From Deltaproteobacteria bacterium (GTDB lineage Bacteria > Myxococcota > JACRCW01), in contig JACRCW010000110.1 in assembly GCA_016218805.1 (NCBI GenBank), positions 1 through 36,425 on the forward strand: a stretch of DNA of 36,425 nt, in the 5' to 3' direction. The notes below the pieces were generated by a model. It saw only the letters and a list, made by a program, of their open reading frames with translations, did no database searches and was not told where the DNA came from. The position numbers were made by a program, and so were the translations under genes. The first letter of the stretch is position 1, and each line of letters opens with the position of its first letter. Positions 14,961-23,567 of this stretch are shown piece by piece.

Positions 14961-17030
14961 TCACGCCCACGCAGCGCGCCACCGTTCGTACGCCTCCGGC
15001 ACCTCCACGTGGACGCTGCCCTCCGCCGGCAGGCGCTGCACCACCTCGCCGTCCGCCCCGCACAACGTGACGGCGAACTCCGCCGTCTCCCCGTGGGACA
15101 CGCCGCACGCGGACAACGGCCAGCACGCCGTCACCACGCGCCCCACCGCCGCGCGCGCGCCGGTGCACGCGCCGGAGGGGAGCATCAGGCTGACGCGGAC
15201 CGGCGGCTCACCCACGCGCTCCCAGCGCAGTTCCCCCGCGGGGATCACGCCCTCACGGAAGCGCGCGCACAGCCACAGCGCCTCCACGGTGGAACCCAGC
15301 AGCACCTCCTCCACCGGCCCCGCCCCCGTGGCCATGGCAGCACCACCCACGGCACCCACGCGCACCGCGCCGGACCACGCCAGCACGGAGGGCTCGTGCC
15401 CGGTCAGCTCCGGCTGCACCGGCCAGCCCACCGGGGCGCGCGGCCGCACGTGCACGTTCTTCACCGGCTCATCCAGCACGGGCGGCGGGTGCTGCCCCAG
15501 CGCCACGTACGCTTCCCGGATGTGCTCGCGGAACAGCGCGTCATACATGTCCGCTTCGCGCGCGTGGAACTCTTCGCCAAACCACCAGAACCAGTCTGAG
15601 CCCTCCGCGCGCATCAGCAGCGTGCGCGCGCGCTCCACCGCGTCCAACGGGGCACCGGCCGCCCGGGCGCGCTCCACCGCGCGCCGCGCATCACCCAACA
15701 GGCGCCACGCGTGCCGGTCTTCGCCGTGGCCAATCCAGATGGCGAACGTCCCGTCAATCCAGCTGCCCGCGTGCAGCCGGGACAACTTGCGCCGCACCGG
15801 TGACGCCGCCAGGTGCGCGGCGGGGGACACGCACCGCACTTCGCGTGACTCGGAGAGTGCGCGCTGCAGGGCCAGCAGGAACGGCCGCCCGGCGCGCGGG
15901 TAGTGCTCCCACGGGTTCTCCCCGTCCAGGATCACCGTCATCACCGGGGGCTGCGCGCGGCCGGAGCGCCGGGATGCAAACGCGCGCGCGCGCTTGAGGA
16001 AGTCGTCCGCCGCCACCTCGGGTTCCTGGAAGCGGTAGGTGAACCCAATGAGATCGCTGACCGCGTGGTCGCGGAAGAACATGGCCACCCGTCCGGACGG
16101 ATCCAGGTGCGGGTCCGCGTGGTCCGGCGCGCGGCCATCCGCGCCCGCGCTGCGCCGCAGCACCAGCTCGTCGGTGGCGCAGTGGGTCACGCCGCACTCG
16201 CCCAGCATGGCCACCGCCGCTTCGCTCACGCTGCCCTCCGCCGGCCACATCCCGGCGGGTTTCTTTCCCAGCACCTCGGCCACGCGGGTCAGGCCGCGCT
16301 GCACCTGCTCCTGCGCGTCTTCCGGGAACGCAAACCGTGGCGGCCGCGGGTTGGCCGGCAGCGCCAGGGACATCACGTCGCTGTCAATGAGCAGCGGCAG
16401 GATCGGGTGGTAGTACGGCGTGGCGGTCACCTCGATGCGGCCCGCCGCCCACAACGCGCGGTAGCGCTTGAGCACCTCCGCGCACGCGCCCACTGTCTCC
16501 GCCACCAGCGCCGCGCGTTCAGCCTCCGTGAAGCCGCGCCCTTTCTCCACCAGCGACCGCACCACGCCGGGCCGTTCACACAGCGTGGCGCCGCAGAAAC
16601 CCAACTGGGCCAGCACCGTGAGGTCCAGCAGGTCCGCGGCAGGCAACGCCTCACCCCGCGCCACGCGCGCGCGCAACTCGTCCAGGCGGGGAAGCCCCAC
16701 CACGGGCGTGGGACCGCCGCCGCCCATGCGCTGGGTGACCTCCGCCACCTCGGCGGCGGAGAGCGCGGACGGCGGGATGGCGCACAGCTCCATCCAACGG
16801 TCCGTGGCGCCGGGCTCCCCGTAGCGGACCAGCTGGTCCAGCAGCGACGGGACAAAGTTGAACGTGTGCGTCATCCGGTCCGCGCTGGGGTGCTCCGCGG
16901 CCACCGCCATGTCCAGGTAGCCGCGGGATGCGTGCAGGCGCACCCACGGCAGGCGCGCCTGGCCGGTGCGGGGGTCCAGGTACCAGGGCTGGTGATGGTG
17001 CCACCACAGGATGACGTGACCGGTATCCAC
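14961..17030 (-). CDS. Glycoside hydrolase family 57 protein
   Basis: GH57 enzymes act on alpha-glucans (alpha-amylase, pullulanase, 4-alpha-glucanotransferase or branching types). The first motif, LWWHHHQPWY, occurs within ten residues of the GTG at 17030, which is why I prefer that start over the GTG at 17069. Then come PWVRLHASRGYLDM and TFNFVPSLLDQL. The nucleophile motif GMWPAEGSVSE has the catalytic Glu near residue 265. The acid/base motif VILDGENPWEHY lies near residue 380. The last 200 residues are a beta-rich C domain. About 690 residues is the normal length of the group annotated as alpha-amylase/alpha-mannosidase-like. There is no signal peptide, so a cytoplasmic role such as glycogen turnover is likely. 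It is divergent from hslV. Confidence 0.9.
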   Translation of the reverse strand: MDTGHVILWWHHHQPWYLDPRTGQARLPWVRLHASRGYLDMAVAAEHPSADRMTHTFNFVPSLLDQLVRYGEPGATDRWMELCAIPPSALSAAEVAEVTQRMGGGGPTPVVGLPRLDELRARVARGEALPAADLLDLTVLAQLGFCGATLCERPGVVRSLVEKGRGFTEAERAALVAETVGACAEVLKRYRALWAAGRIEVTATPYYHPILPLLIDSDVMSLALPANPRPPRFAFPEDAQEQVQRGLTRVAEVLGKKPAGMWPAEGSVSEAAVAMLGECGVTHCATDELVLRRSAGADGRAPDHADPHLDPSGRVAMFFRDHAVSDLIGFTYRFQEPEVAADDFLKRARAFASRRSGRAQPPVMTVILDGENPWEHYPRAGRPFLLALQRALSESREVRCVSPAAHLAASPVRRKLSRLHAGSWIDGTFAIWIGHGEDRHAWRLLGDARRAVERARAAGAPLDAVERARTLLMRAEGSDWFWWFGEEFHAREADMYDALFREHIREAYVALGQHPPPVLDEPVKNVHVRPRAPVGWPVQPELTGHEPSVLAWSGAVRVGAVGGAAMATGAGPVEEVLLGSTVEALWLCARFREGVIPAGELRWERVGEPPVRVSLMLPSGACTGARAAVGRVVTACWPLSACGVSHGETAEFAVTLCGADGEVVQRLPAEGSVHVEVPEAYERWRAAWA

Positions 17031-17113
17031 GACGGGGCACCATAGCGGCGGTGGCCCGGCGGTGGCCACGGGCCGGCAGACGGACTACGAGCAGGCGCAT
17101 GGAAACGGACACA

Positions 17114-17680
17114 ATGCACAGCACGACCATCCTGGCGGTGCGACGCGGGAACCGCACGGTTCTCGTCGGGGATGGCCAGGTGAGCCTGGGCAACACGGTG
17201 GTGAAGTCCAACGCGCGCAAGGTGCGGCGGCTGGGGGATGGGCGCGTGGTGGCCGGTTTTGCGGGGTCCACGGCGGACGCGTTCACGCTGTTTGAGCGCT
17301 TTGAGGCAAAGCTCAAGGAGTACAACCTGCAGCTGCTGCGGGCGGCGGTGGAGCTGGCCAAGGACTGGCGCACCGAGAAGATGTTCCAGCGCCTGGAGGC
17401 GATGCTGCTGGTGGCGGACCACGAGCGGGTGCTGCTCATCAGCGGCGCGGGGGACGTGCTGGAGCCGGATGAGCTGCTGCCCCCCGGGCACGAACACGGG
17501 CCCGCGTCCTGCCACGCCATCGGCTCGGGGGGGCCCTACGCGCTGGCGGCGGCGCGTGCACTGCTGCGGCACACGCCCCTGGACGCGCGCGCGGTGGCGG
17601 AGGAGGCCATGCGCGTGGCGGCGGAAATCTGCGTGTACACCAACGCGAACCTGGTGGTGGAGGAGCTGCCGGCGCCATGA
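17114..17680 (+). CDS. hslV: ATP-dependent protease peptidase subunit HslV (ClpQ)
   Basis: HslV is the proteasome-like peptidase of HslUV, with an N-terminal threonine as nucleophile. The product reads M-H-S then TTILAVRRGNRTVLVGDGQ, so Thr4 becomes the catalytic residue after removal of three residues. The phrases LGNTVVKSNARKVRRL, GFAGSTADAFTLFERFE, AVELAKDWRTEKM and AIGSGGPYALAAARALL are all diagnostic. ATG 17099 (METDTMHS) is an alternative start. Compared with the E. coli protein there are about ten extra residues, including PPGHEHGPASC, just before AIGSGG. No hslU is present nearby, although the two are usually adjacent. It overlaps the next gene by 4 bp (ATGA). Confidence 0.93.
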   Translation: MHSTTILAVRRGNRTVLVGDGQVSLGNTVVKSNARKVRRLGDGRVVAGFAGSTADAFTLFERFEAKLKEYNLQLLRAAVELAKDWRTEKMFQRLEAMLLVADHERVLLISGAGDVLEPDELLPPGHEHGPASCHAIGSGGPYALAAARALLRHTPLDARAVAEEAMRVAAEICVYTNANLVVEELPAP

Positions 17681-18669
17681 CCGGCTTGCCGGAGCGGCTG
17701 CGCGCGCGCCACCGGGTGCGCGCCGCGGTCCGCGCGCACTTTGAGCGGCACGGCTTCCTGGAGGTGGAGCCGCCCACGGTGGTCCCGGCGCCCGGGATGG
17801 AGCCGCACATCACCGCGGTGGAGCTCACCGTGGACGACGGGCGTGGGCCGCAGCGGCGCTGGCTGCACACCTCGCCCGAATTCGCGATGAAGAAGCTGCT
17901 GGCCGGTGGTGCCGAGCGCATCTACGCGCTGACGCGCGTGTTCCGCGCGGGTGAGCACGGGCCGCACCACCGGCTCGAGTTCACCATGCTGGAGTGGTAC
18001 CGCGCGCACGCGGGCTATCCCGCGCTGATGGAGGACTGCGAGGGGTTGCTGTCCGGCGCGGCGCTGGCGCTGCACGGCACCACGCGGGTGGGGGAACTGG
18101 ACGTGGCACCCCCGTATGAGCGGCTCACGCTGGCCGAGGCGTTCCACCGCTACGCGGGCGTGGACCTGCTGGCGTTTGTGGACCCGCTGGACGGGCGCGG
18201 GCTGCAGCAAGCAGCGCGGCAGGCGGGCCTGGCCGTCGTGGAGGGGCCCGCGGAGGAGCACCCGGTGGAGGCGTTTGAACGCGCGTTCTACGAGGTCATG
18301 CTGGCACGCGTGGAGCCGGCCATGGGTCGGGCGCGGCCCACGTTCCTGTACGACTGGCCCGCGCCGCTGTGCGCGCTGGCACGGCTGTCACCGGCGGACC
18401 CGCGCGTGGCGGAGCGCGTGGAGTTGTACGCGGCGGGGGTGGAGCTGGGGAACGGTTTTGGCGAGCTCACGGATGCGGACGAGCAGGCGGCGCGCTTCCG
18501 CGCGGAGCAGGAGCGCCGCGCGGCCACCGGGCGCCCCGTGTATCCGGTGGATGAGGAGTTCCTGGAGGCGCTGCGGCGCATGCCGCCGGCGGCGGGGATG
18601 GCAGTGGGACTGGACCGGCTGCTGATGGTGGCCGCGGGGCGGCAGGACCTGGCGGACGTGCTGGCCTGA
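17677..18669 (+). CDS. epmA: EF-P lysine lysyltransferase EpmA (PoxA/GenX)
   Basis: EpmA is a class-II lysyl-tRNA-synthetase paralogue lacking the anticodon-binding domain; it attaches (R)-beta-lysine to a conserved lysine of elongation factor P. The 330-residue product has motif 1-type FLEVEPPTVVPAPGMEPHI, the HTSPEFAMKKLLAGG motif, motif 2 RVFRAGEHGPHHRLEFTMLEW, GVELGNGFGELTD and motif 3 GMAVGLDRLLMV. Its length is normal. It is translationally coupled to hslV (ATGA), an unusual pairing. The companions epmB and efp are not in the window. A plain lysine ligase of another substrate is less likely given the close motif match. Confidence 0.93.
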   Translation: MTGLPERLRARHRVRAAVRAHFERHGFLEVEPPTVVPAPGMEPHITAVELTVDDGRGPQRRWLHTSPEFAMKKLLAGGAERIYALTRVFRAGEHGPHHRLEFTMLEWYRAHAGYPALMEDCEGLLSGAALALHGTTRVGELDVAPPYERLTLAEAFHRYAGVDLLAFVDPLDGRGLQQAARQAGLAVVEGPAEEHPVEAFERAFYEVMLARVEPAMGRARPTFLYDWPAPLCALARLSPADPRVAERVELYAAGVELGNGFGELTDADEQAARFRAEQERRAATGRPVYPVDEEFLEALRRMPPAAGMAVGLDRLLMVAAGRQDLADVLA

Positions 18670-18710
18670 CCGCTGGCGGCAATCTTGTCGACACACTACA
18701 TCACCGCGTC

Positions 18711-19346
18711 ATGGCGCCCCGACGAAAAACTCCTGCCAAGCCGCTGCCCAGATTCGACCCTGAGCCGTCGTTGAGGTTCGCCGTCAAGGTCCTCAACGAC
18801 GTAGGGGCGGAGTATGCGCTCATTGGAAGGGTCGCCATGTGGCACTGGCTGGATGATCCAGGCGATCATGAATACACCAAGGACGTCGATTTCGCCGTCG
18901 GCCGCGACGTTACGCCCGCCGTGGTGGAGCGACTGCGTTCATCCGCGGACGCGACCGTCCGACTGCTCCCAATCGGCGGGGTGAATGCACGGATCGACAG
19001 CAGTGGGATTCGTGCGGATTTTGTCGACCGCTCCAGTGAAGAATACGGGGACCTCAACCCTCTGTACGTAGACGCGATTCATGCCGCCAATCTCTCCGAA
19101 GATCGCGCGTCTGGAGTTCCTGTCGCCTCACCTGAGCACCTTGTTGCCATGAAGATCGGCGCGGGAACAGAGAAGGACGACCGCGACGCCATCCGTCTGA
19201 TTGCCAAGATCGAGGACCTCGACGTGGACAAGGTTCGGGAACTCATCAAGAAGCACCTCGGGCCGGGAACTGTCGGCCGCCTTGACGAGTGCATGCGGCG
19301 CGCGGGACACCCCAAGGCACGGCGCGCCTACAGCGCCGGGTCCTGA
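18711..19346 (+). CDS. Orphan nucleotidyltransferase-fold protein (AbiEii/MNT-like)
   Basis: The 211-residue product contains ALIGRVAMWHW followed by TKDVDFAVGRD near residues 55-65, the Gly-x...Asp-x-Asp pattern of minimal nucleotidyltransferases, and a third acidic strand (IRADFVDRS). Later come ASPEHLVAMKIGAGTEKDDRD and DVDKVRELIKKHLG, common to toxin-type AbiEii-like enzymes that transfer nucleotides to tRNA or other RNA. Codon use is visibly less GC-biased than in its neighbours (many A/T-ending codons), a sign of recent transfer. No AbiEi-type antitoxin or HEPN partner is next to it, and the first 20 residues are a basic tail. The ATG has no clear ribosome-binding site. Substrate unknown. 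Confidence 0.75.
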   Translation: MAPRRKTPAKPLPRFDPEPSLRFAVKVLNDVGAEYALIGRVAMWHWLDDPGDHEYTKDVDFAVGRDVTPAVVERLRSSADATVRLLPIGGVNARIDSSGIRADFVDRSSEEYGDLNPLYVDAIHAANLSEDRASGVPVASPEHLVAMKIGAGTEKDDRDAIRLIAKIEDLDVDKVRELIKKHLGPGTVGRLDECMRRAGHPKARRAYSAGS

Positions 19347-19356
19347 CCAACCGTCC

Positions 19357-21693
19357 TCACGACGACGACGGCGGGTTCTCCTCGTCAATGCGCCGCATGG
19401 CTTCCAGCAGCAGGAAGGTGGTGGACACCTTGATGACGCGCGGGTCCTTGGGCTTGCCGTAGTGGATGCGGAACAGACCCTGCCGCTGGCGGGCCATCTC
19501 GTAGAACGCGTCTTCGCCCTGCTTCCCGGCAAACTGCGCGTTGATCACCTCGCCCTCCATGAAGCTCACCGAACCTTCGCCCTTGTCTTGGAACATCAGG
19601 GTCACAATGGCAGTCTTCCGGCCCAGCTCCAGGGACTGCACAATTTCCGGCAGCCCCATCTGTGACAGGCTCCCAATGACGCCGGTGGGCTCCGCGCGCG
19701 GCGCGGGGGTGGCGGCGGATTCGCGTGCGGCCTCCGCGTTGCGCCGCTGTGCCTCCGCCTCCTCCATGCTCTTCACCATGGCCTGGTACTTCTGCAGCGC
19801 GCGGCGCAGTTTCCCCACCAGCAGCTCCACGTTGAGCGGCTTGGCCAGAAAGTCATCCGCGCCCAGTTCCATGGCCTTGGACGTCTGCCGCTCGTCGGCG
19901 CGCGCGGAGATGATGAAGAACGGTACCTCGCGCGTGGCGTCACGCGCGCGCACGCCCAACAACAGGTTGAAGCCGTCCACGCGCGGCAGCGCCGCTTCGC
20001 TGATGATCGCCGCGGGCACCTCGCGCTCAATGGCGGCGCGCGCCTGGTTGCCATCCGTGACGTGGAGCACGCGCAGGTCCTCGCCCTTGAGGCGCTGGCT
20101 CAGCGTGTTGGCAATGGCCGCGTCGGGTTCGCACACCAGCACCAGGGGGTTGCCCGGGATGGGCGCGCGCGGCGGGGCCACGGCGCGCATGGCGGGCGGC
20201 GGCGGGGCCGCGGCGGGGGGTGGCTCGTCGTCAACGTGGATGATCAGCGGGTCGGTCCGCTCGGTGGCGCTGGCCGGCGGCGGGAATTCGCGCGGGTAGA
20301 GGGTCCGCAACAGCTCCTCCAGCGCCGTGCGCCGGGCGATCAGGAGCTTCACCCCGGAAGCGCCCACCAGCAGCTGCGCCTGCCGGACACTGGCCTGGTC
20401 AAACGGATCCTCCACGGCAATGGTCACGTGGCCGGTGGCCGCGTCGTACTGCACGGGCATCAGGCGCTTCTGCACCGCCAGGGCGGGCGGCATGGTGGCC
20501 GTCAGCAGGTCCCCGGGACGGGCGCGGCGGATGTCGTCATCAGATGCGCGCGGGTGGCCGGAGAGCTGCGCCAGGGCATCCGCCAGCGCGGCGTCATCAA
20601 TGAGGTGGTCCTCCAGCAGCAGGGCACCCAGCCGGCCGCCGGAGGTCTTCTGGCGGCCCAGGGCGGCATCCAGCTGCACCTGGCTGACCAGCCCGCGTTG
20701 CAGCAACACCTCGCCCAGGCGCGGGGGCTTCTTGGGCGCGGTGAAGATCCCGGACACCGGCCGGGGCACGTTGAACAGGCCACCGCCGGGAGCGGGCAGG
20801 TCCGCCATGCCGGGCAGGGCGGGCGCGGCGGGGGTGGCGGCGGGCACCGGTGAGGGCGAGGGCCGGCGCGCCGCGGGGGGGCCCTCCGCCGGCGGGGAGC
20901 TGTCCAGCAGGCGGCGGACAAAGTTGCCCACCTCCTCCGGGCTGGCCACGCTCACCTGCGCGCTGCGCGCGGTCGCAAGCATGGCGTCACGCAACTCCAG
21001 CGCGGTGTGGTGCCGGGTGGCGCCGCCCAGGCCCATGGCCGCCGTCAGCAGGGCGGCAAACGCCGGCGGGATGGGCGCGCCGGGGACGGTGGACTCGACG
21101 GCGGACTTGCGGGGCGCCAGCAGGTCATACAGCAGAGCGCAGGCGCCGCTGAGGTCAAACTTCAGGGGTGACGCCACCCCCGGCTGGGGTCCGCGCGGCG
21201 TCTCCACCCCCAGCACCAGCCCGCGCCCGGTGTCATCCACCATGACGTGATCCGGCCCCACCTCGCCGTGGGTGAGCCAGGGTTCCAGGTTCCCCGGCCG
21301 GCGGTGTCCGTGTGCGGCGTGCAGTCCGGCCAGCACGTCCAGCACGGCGCGCACCGCCACCCCGTGCGTCACCGGGCGGCGCTGGGCGCGGGCGCGCTCC
21401 ACCAGTTCGCCCAGGGTGAGGGCGCGCAGCCGGGGCCGGACCACCACCAGCTGCGGGCCCACCCGCCCCACGTCCAGCACCTGCAGGATGTGGGGGCTGG
21501 CCACCTCCACCAGCGCGCGCGCTCGCTCCGCCAGTGCGTTGGCAAACGCGTCATCCACGCTGGTGTACAGCTTGACCACCAGCGGCCCGGGCAGCGCGCC
21601 GTCCGTGCGCTCAGCGGCGTACACGCGCGACACGGCGGTCTCATGCAGGAGCCCCTGCAACCGGTACGGGCCGATGTCCGTGGGGTGGCTCAT
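19357..21693 (-). CDS. Four-module signalling fusion: pseudokinase - MshEN/GspE-N - receiver - DUF4388
   Basis: A 778-residue protein. Residues 1-245 look like a Ser/Thr kinase fold: K41 of the VVKLY strand is present, but the catalytic loop reads HGEVGPDHVM (142-151; HRD Asp replaced by Glu, loop Lys and Asn lost) and no DFG is present, so it is a pseudokinase. After a Pro-rich linker, 325-470 is a type II secretion ATPase N-domain (LGEVLLQRGLVSQVQLDAAL; GRLGALLLEDHLID), a fold that in some proteins binds c-di-GMP. Residues 516-635 are a receiver with acidic pair E522/D524, S596 and K618, but Glu566 in place of the phospho-acceptor Asp (ISEAALPRVDG). Residues 670-770 are DUF4388 (PatA-type). 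It is the last gene of the cluster cpoB-LysM-ACP. Likely a scaffold or constitutive switch in motility or polarity signalling; the exact role is inference. Confidence 0.85.
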   Translation of the reverse strand: MSHPTDIGPYRLQGLLHETAVSRVYAAERTDGALPGPLVVKLYTSVDDAFANALAERARALVEVASPHILQVLDVGRVGPQLVVVRPRLRALTLGELVERARAQRRPVTHGVAVRAVLDVLAGLHAAHGHRRPGNLEPWLTHGEVGPDHVMVDDTGRGLVLGVETPRGPQPGVASPLKFDLSGACALLYDLLAPRKSAVESTVPGAPIPPAFAALLTAAMGLGGATRHHTALELRDAMLATARSAQVSVASPEEVGNFVRRLLDSSPPAEGPPAARRPSPSPVPAATPAAPALPGMADLPAPGGGLFNVPRPVSGIFTAPKKPPRLGEVLLQRGLVSQVQLDAALGRQKTSGGRLGALLLEDHLIDDAALADALAQLSGHPRASDDDIRRARPGDLLTATMPPALAVQKRLMPVQYDAATGHVTIAVEDPFDQASVRQAQLLVGASGVKLLIARRTALEELLRTLYPREFPPPASATERTDPLIIHVDDEPPPAAAPPPPAMRAVAPPRAPIPGNPLVLVCEPDAAIANTLSQRLKGEDLRVLHVTDGNQARAAIEREVPAAIISEAALPRVDGFNLLLGVRARDATREVPFFIISARADERQTSKAMELGADDFLAKPLNVELLVGKLRRALQKYQAMVKSMEEAEAQRRNAEAARESAATPAPRAEPTGVIGSLSQMGLPEIVQSLELGRKTAIVTLMFQDKGEGSVSFMEGEVINAQFAGKQGEDAFYEMARQRQGLFRIHYGKPKDPRVIKVSTTFLLLEAMRRIDEENPPSSS

Positions 21694-21759
21694 GGTCAGC
21701 AGCGCGGGGCGCGCCGCTGGATTAGCCCGCGGGCGCGTCCGGGGGCAAACCGCGGAGGC

Positions 21760-21996
21760 TCACGGACCCAGGCGCGTCCGGACGGTCTGCAGCAGCGTTT
21801 CCAGCGTGCGGAAGGACTGCGCCGTGACATCCTCCGGCCGCAGGCGCAGCGGCAGGCGGGTTTCCAGCAGGTCCACCAGGGCCACCACGCCCAGCGAGTC
21901 CAGCTGCAGGGGGCTGCCGGGCGGCGGCAGGGCGCGGCCGCCTTCGGCCAGCACTTCGGCCACGGCGGAGCGGACCAGGTCGTCGACGCCGGGCAC
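21760..21996 (-). CDS. Stand-alone acyl carrier protein
   Basis: The GTG at 21996, 7 bp past the LysM stop, gives a 78-residue product of normal ACP length; a longer frame from 22041 would overlap the LysM gene and add a non-homologous tail. The product begins VPGVDDLVRSAVAEVLA and has PLQLDSLGVVALVDLLE, whose Ser in the DSL motif is the phosphopantetheine attachment site, then helices typical of ACPs (LPLRLRPEDVTAQSFRTLET). No ketosynthase, acyltransferase or FabD-type gene is near. It therefore probably serves a specialised acylation, such as of an envelope component, rather than bulk fatty-acid synthesis. That is inference from location. Confidence 0.82.
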   Translation of the reverse strand: MPGVDDLVRSAVAEVLAEGGRALPPPGSPLQLDSLGVVALVDLLETRLPLRLRPEDVTAQSFRTLETLLQTVRTRLGP

Positions 21997-22003
21997 GCCG
22001 CCG

Positions 22004-23449
22004 TCAGTTGGCGCGCTCGGGGCGCATTTCCACCCGGTCACCGGGCAGGATCTCGCTGTTGCTCATGGTGATGATGCCCGTGCTCACGCCGTCCTTGGCG
22101 TCCAGCACCACCACCTTGCCCACAATTTCCTCGGGCCCGCTGCGGCTGTCATGGGTGAACGGGTCCTCGTCGCGCAGGATCACAAACGTGTTGCCCGGCT
22201 CCACCCCGTCGCCCTTGCCCTTGTCCAGGAACACCAGGTGGTACTCGCCCAGGTAGCGGGCGCGGTCCTCAAACGTCTCCGCCACCACGCCCTTGACGGC
22301 GCGCGTGTTGGGCTTGGGCTCCACGCCCGGCGCCCAGTCCACCCACGGCGTCAACTTGTCACCGCGCTCAATGATCCCGTAGGCCTCCGTGATCTGGCCC
22401 ATGGCCTTGCCGCCGCTGGCCTCACGCACCTCCACAATGCCCACCACTTCAATCATGACGCCCAGCGTGGAACCGGACTTGGGGTGCTTCACGTCGCGCC
22501 CGGCGCGGAAGACGAGGAATTTGTCCCCTTCCTTGGGGCTGCCCTTGGCGGAAAGGACCACCTGGTCGTAGCGGGTCAGCCAGCGGCCGTCCTCGGTGGC
22601 CTGGGTGATCTCGCCGGCCTTCTCCAGTTCCTTCTTGCTGATGAAGTTGACCAGGCGCTGGCTGTAGCCGGTCTGTTTGAGCAGCTTCTCAAACTGTTTG
22701 CTCACATTGCCCGCGTCAAACAGGTCCTCCTTGCGGATCTCGGCCCGCCCGCCGCCTTCGCTCTCGGGCGCGGAGTACGAGTCATCGGCGTACTCGCCGC
22801 CCTCGCCGCCTTCGCGGCCGGGCGCGCTCACGCCGCCCTCCCCGCCCTCGCCCCCTTCGCCACCCTCGCCGCCTTCCGCGGAGGGTGCGGACGCTGCCTG
22901 CTCGCCGCCCTCCCCGCCGCCTTCGCCGCCGCCTTCACCACCTTCGCCCGCCGCCTGGGCGCCTTCGCCGCCCTCCTGGCCTTCACCGCCGGCGTAGAAC
23001 CGGATCACGTTGCCCGGGTAGATCCAGTGGGCGTTTTCAATCTGCGGGTTGATGGACCAGATCTTGGGCCAGTAAAACGGGTTCTGCAGGAAGCGCTCGC
23101 ACAGGTCCCACAGCGTGTCGCCGGGCTGGACGGTGTAGGCCTCAGGGGCCACGCCGCCGCCCTCGCCGCCTTCCTCGGCCGCCGCCTGGTCCGCGGCCGC
23201 CGTCGTGTCGTCGGCCGCGCCACCCTTGCCCTTCTTGCCCTTGCGCGGGGCGCCGCCCTCGTCAGCCGCGCCGCCAAACCCGTCATCACCGCCGGCCTGG
23301 CTGCCCGCCGTCTGGGCCCGGTCATCCGCCGCCGCTTCTGACGCCGCCGCGTTGTCCCGCGCGCGCTGCACGGCCGGCGCCTGCGCCAGGACCGCGTTGG
23401 CCACCATCAGCCCGCCGACAACCACCGTCACGTTGCGCATCACCCGCAT
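22004..23449 (-). CDS. Exported LysM-domain protein with acidic Gly/Glu repeats
   Basis: The 481-residue product has a signal peptide (NVTVVVGGLMVANAVLAQ|A) and a low-complexity Ala/Gly/Lys region. A LysM domain lies near 105-152 (YTVQPGDTLWDLCERFL...WIYPGNVIRF) and binds peptidoglycan glycans. A stretch of GGEGG/GEGGEGG repeats follows (about 155-235). The rest is a C-terminal beta domain with repeated strands (GDKFLVFRAGRD, YHLVFLDKGKGDGVEPGNTF, GIITMSNSEILPGDRVEM). Such LysM proteins with duplicated C-terminal barrels are frequent in Myxococcota. It lies between cpoB and the ACP gene. An alternative ATG is 9 bp downstream of the first. The glycan target is inferred from the LysM fold. Confidence 0.85.
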   Translation of the reverse strand: MRVMRNVTVVVGGLMVANAVLAQAPAVQRARDNAAASEAAADDRAQTAGSQAGGDDGFGGAADEGGAPRKGKKGKGGAADDTTAAADQAAAEEGGEGGGVAPEAYTVQPGDTLWDLCERFLQNPFYWPKIWSINPQIENAHWIYPGNVIRFYAGGEGQEGGEGAQAAGEGGEGGGEGGGEGGEQAASAPSAEGGEGGEGGEGGEGGVSAPGREGGEGGEYADDSYSAPESEGGGRAEIRKEDLFDAGNVSKQFEKLLKQTGYSQRLVNFISKKELEKAGEITQATEDGRWLTRYDQVVLSAKGSPKEGDKFLVFRAGRDVKHPKSGSTLGVMIEVVGIVEVREASGGKAMGQITEAYGIIERGDKLTPWVDWAPGVEPKPNTRAVKGVVAETFEDRARYLGEYHLVFLDKGKGDGVEPGNTFVILRDEDPFTHDSRSGPEEIVGKVVVLDAKDGVSTGIITMSNSEILPGDRVEMRPERAN

Positions 23450-23567
23450 GGGTCACTCCCGCAAGGGCTTCCAACGTCCGGACAGACTCCGGGCGAGGAT
23501 TTCTCCGTGGACCATAGGCAGCCCGTGGCCGAACTCCAAGAAAACGTCCCCCGGCCGGATCTGCGCT

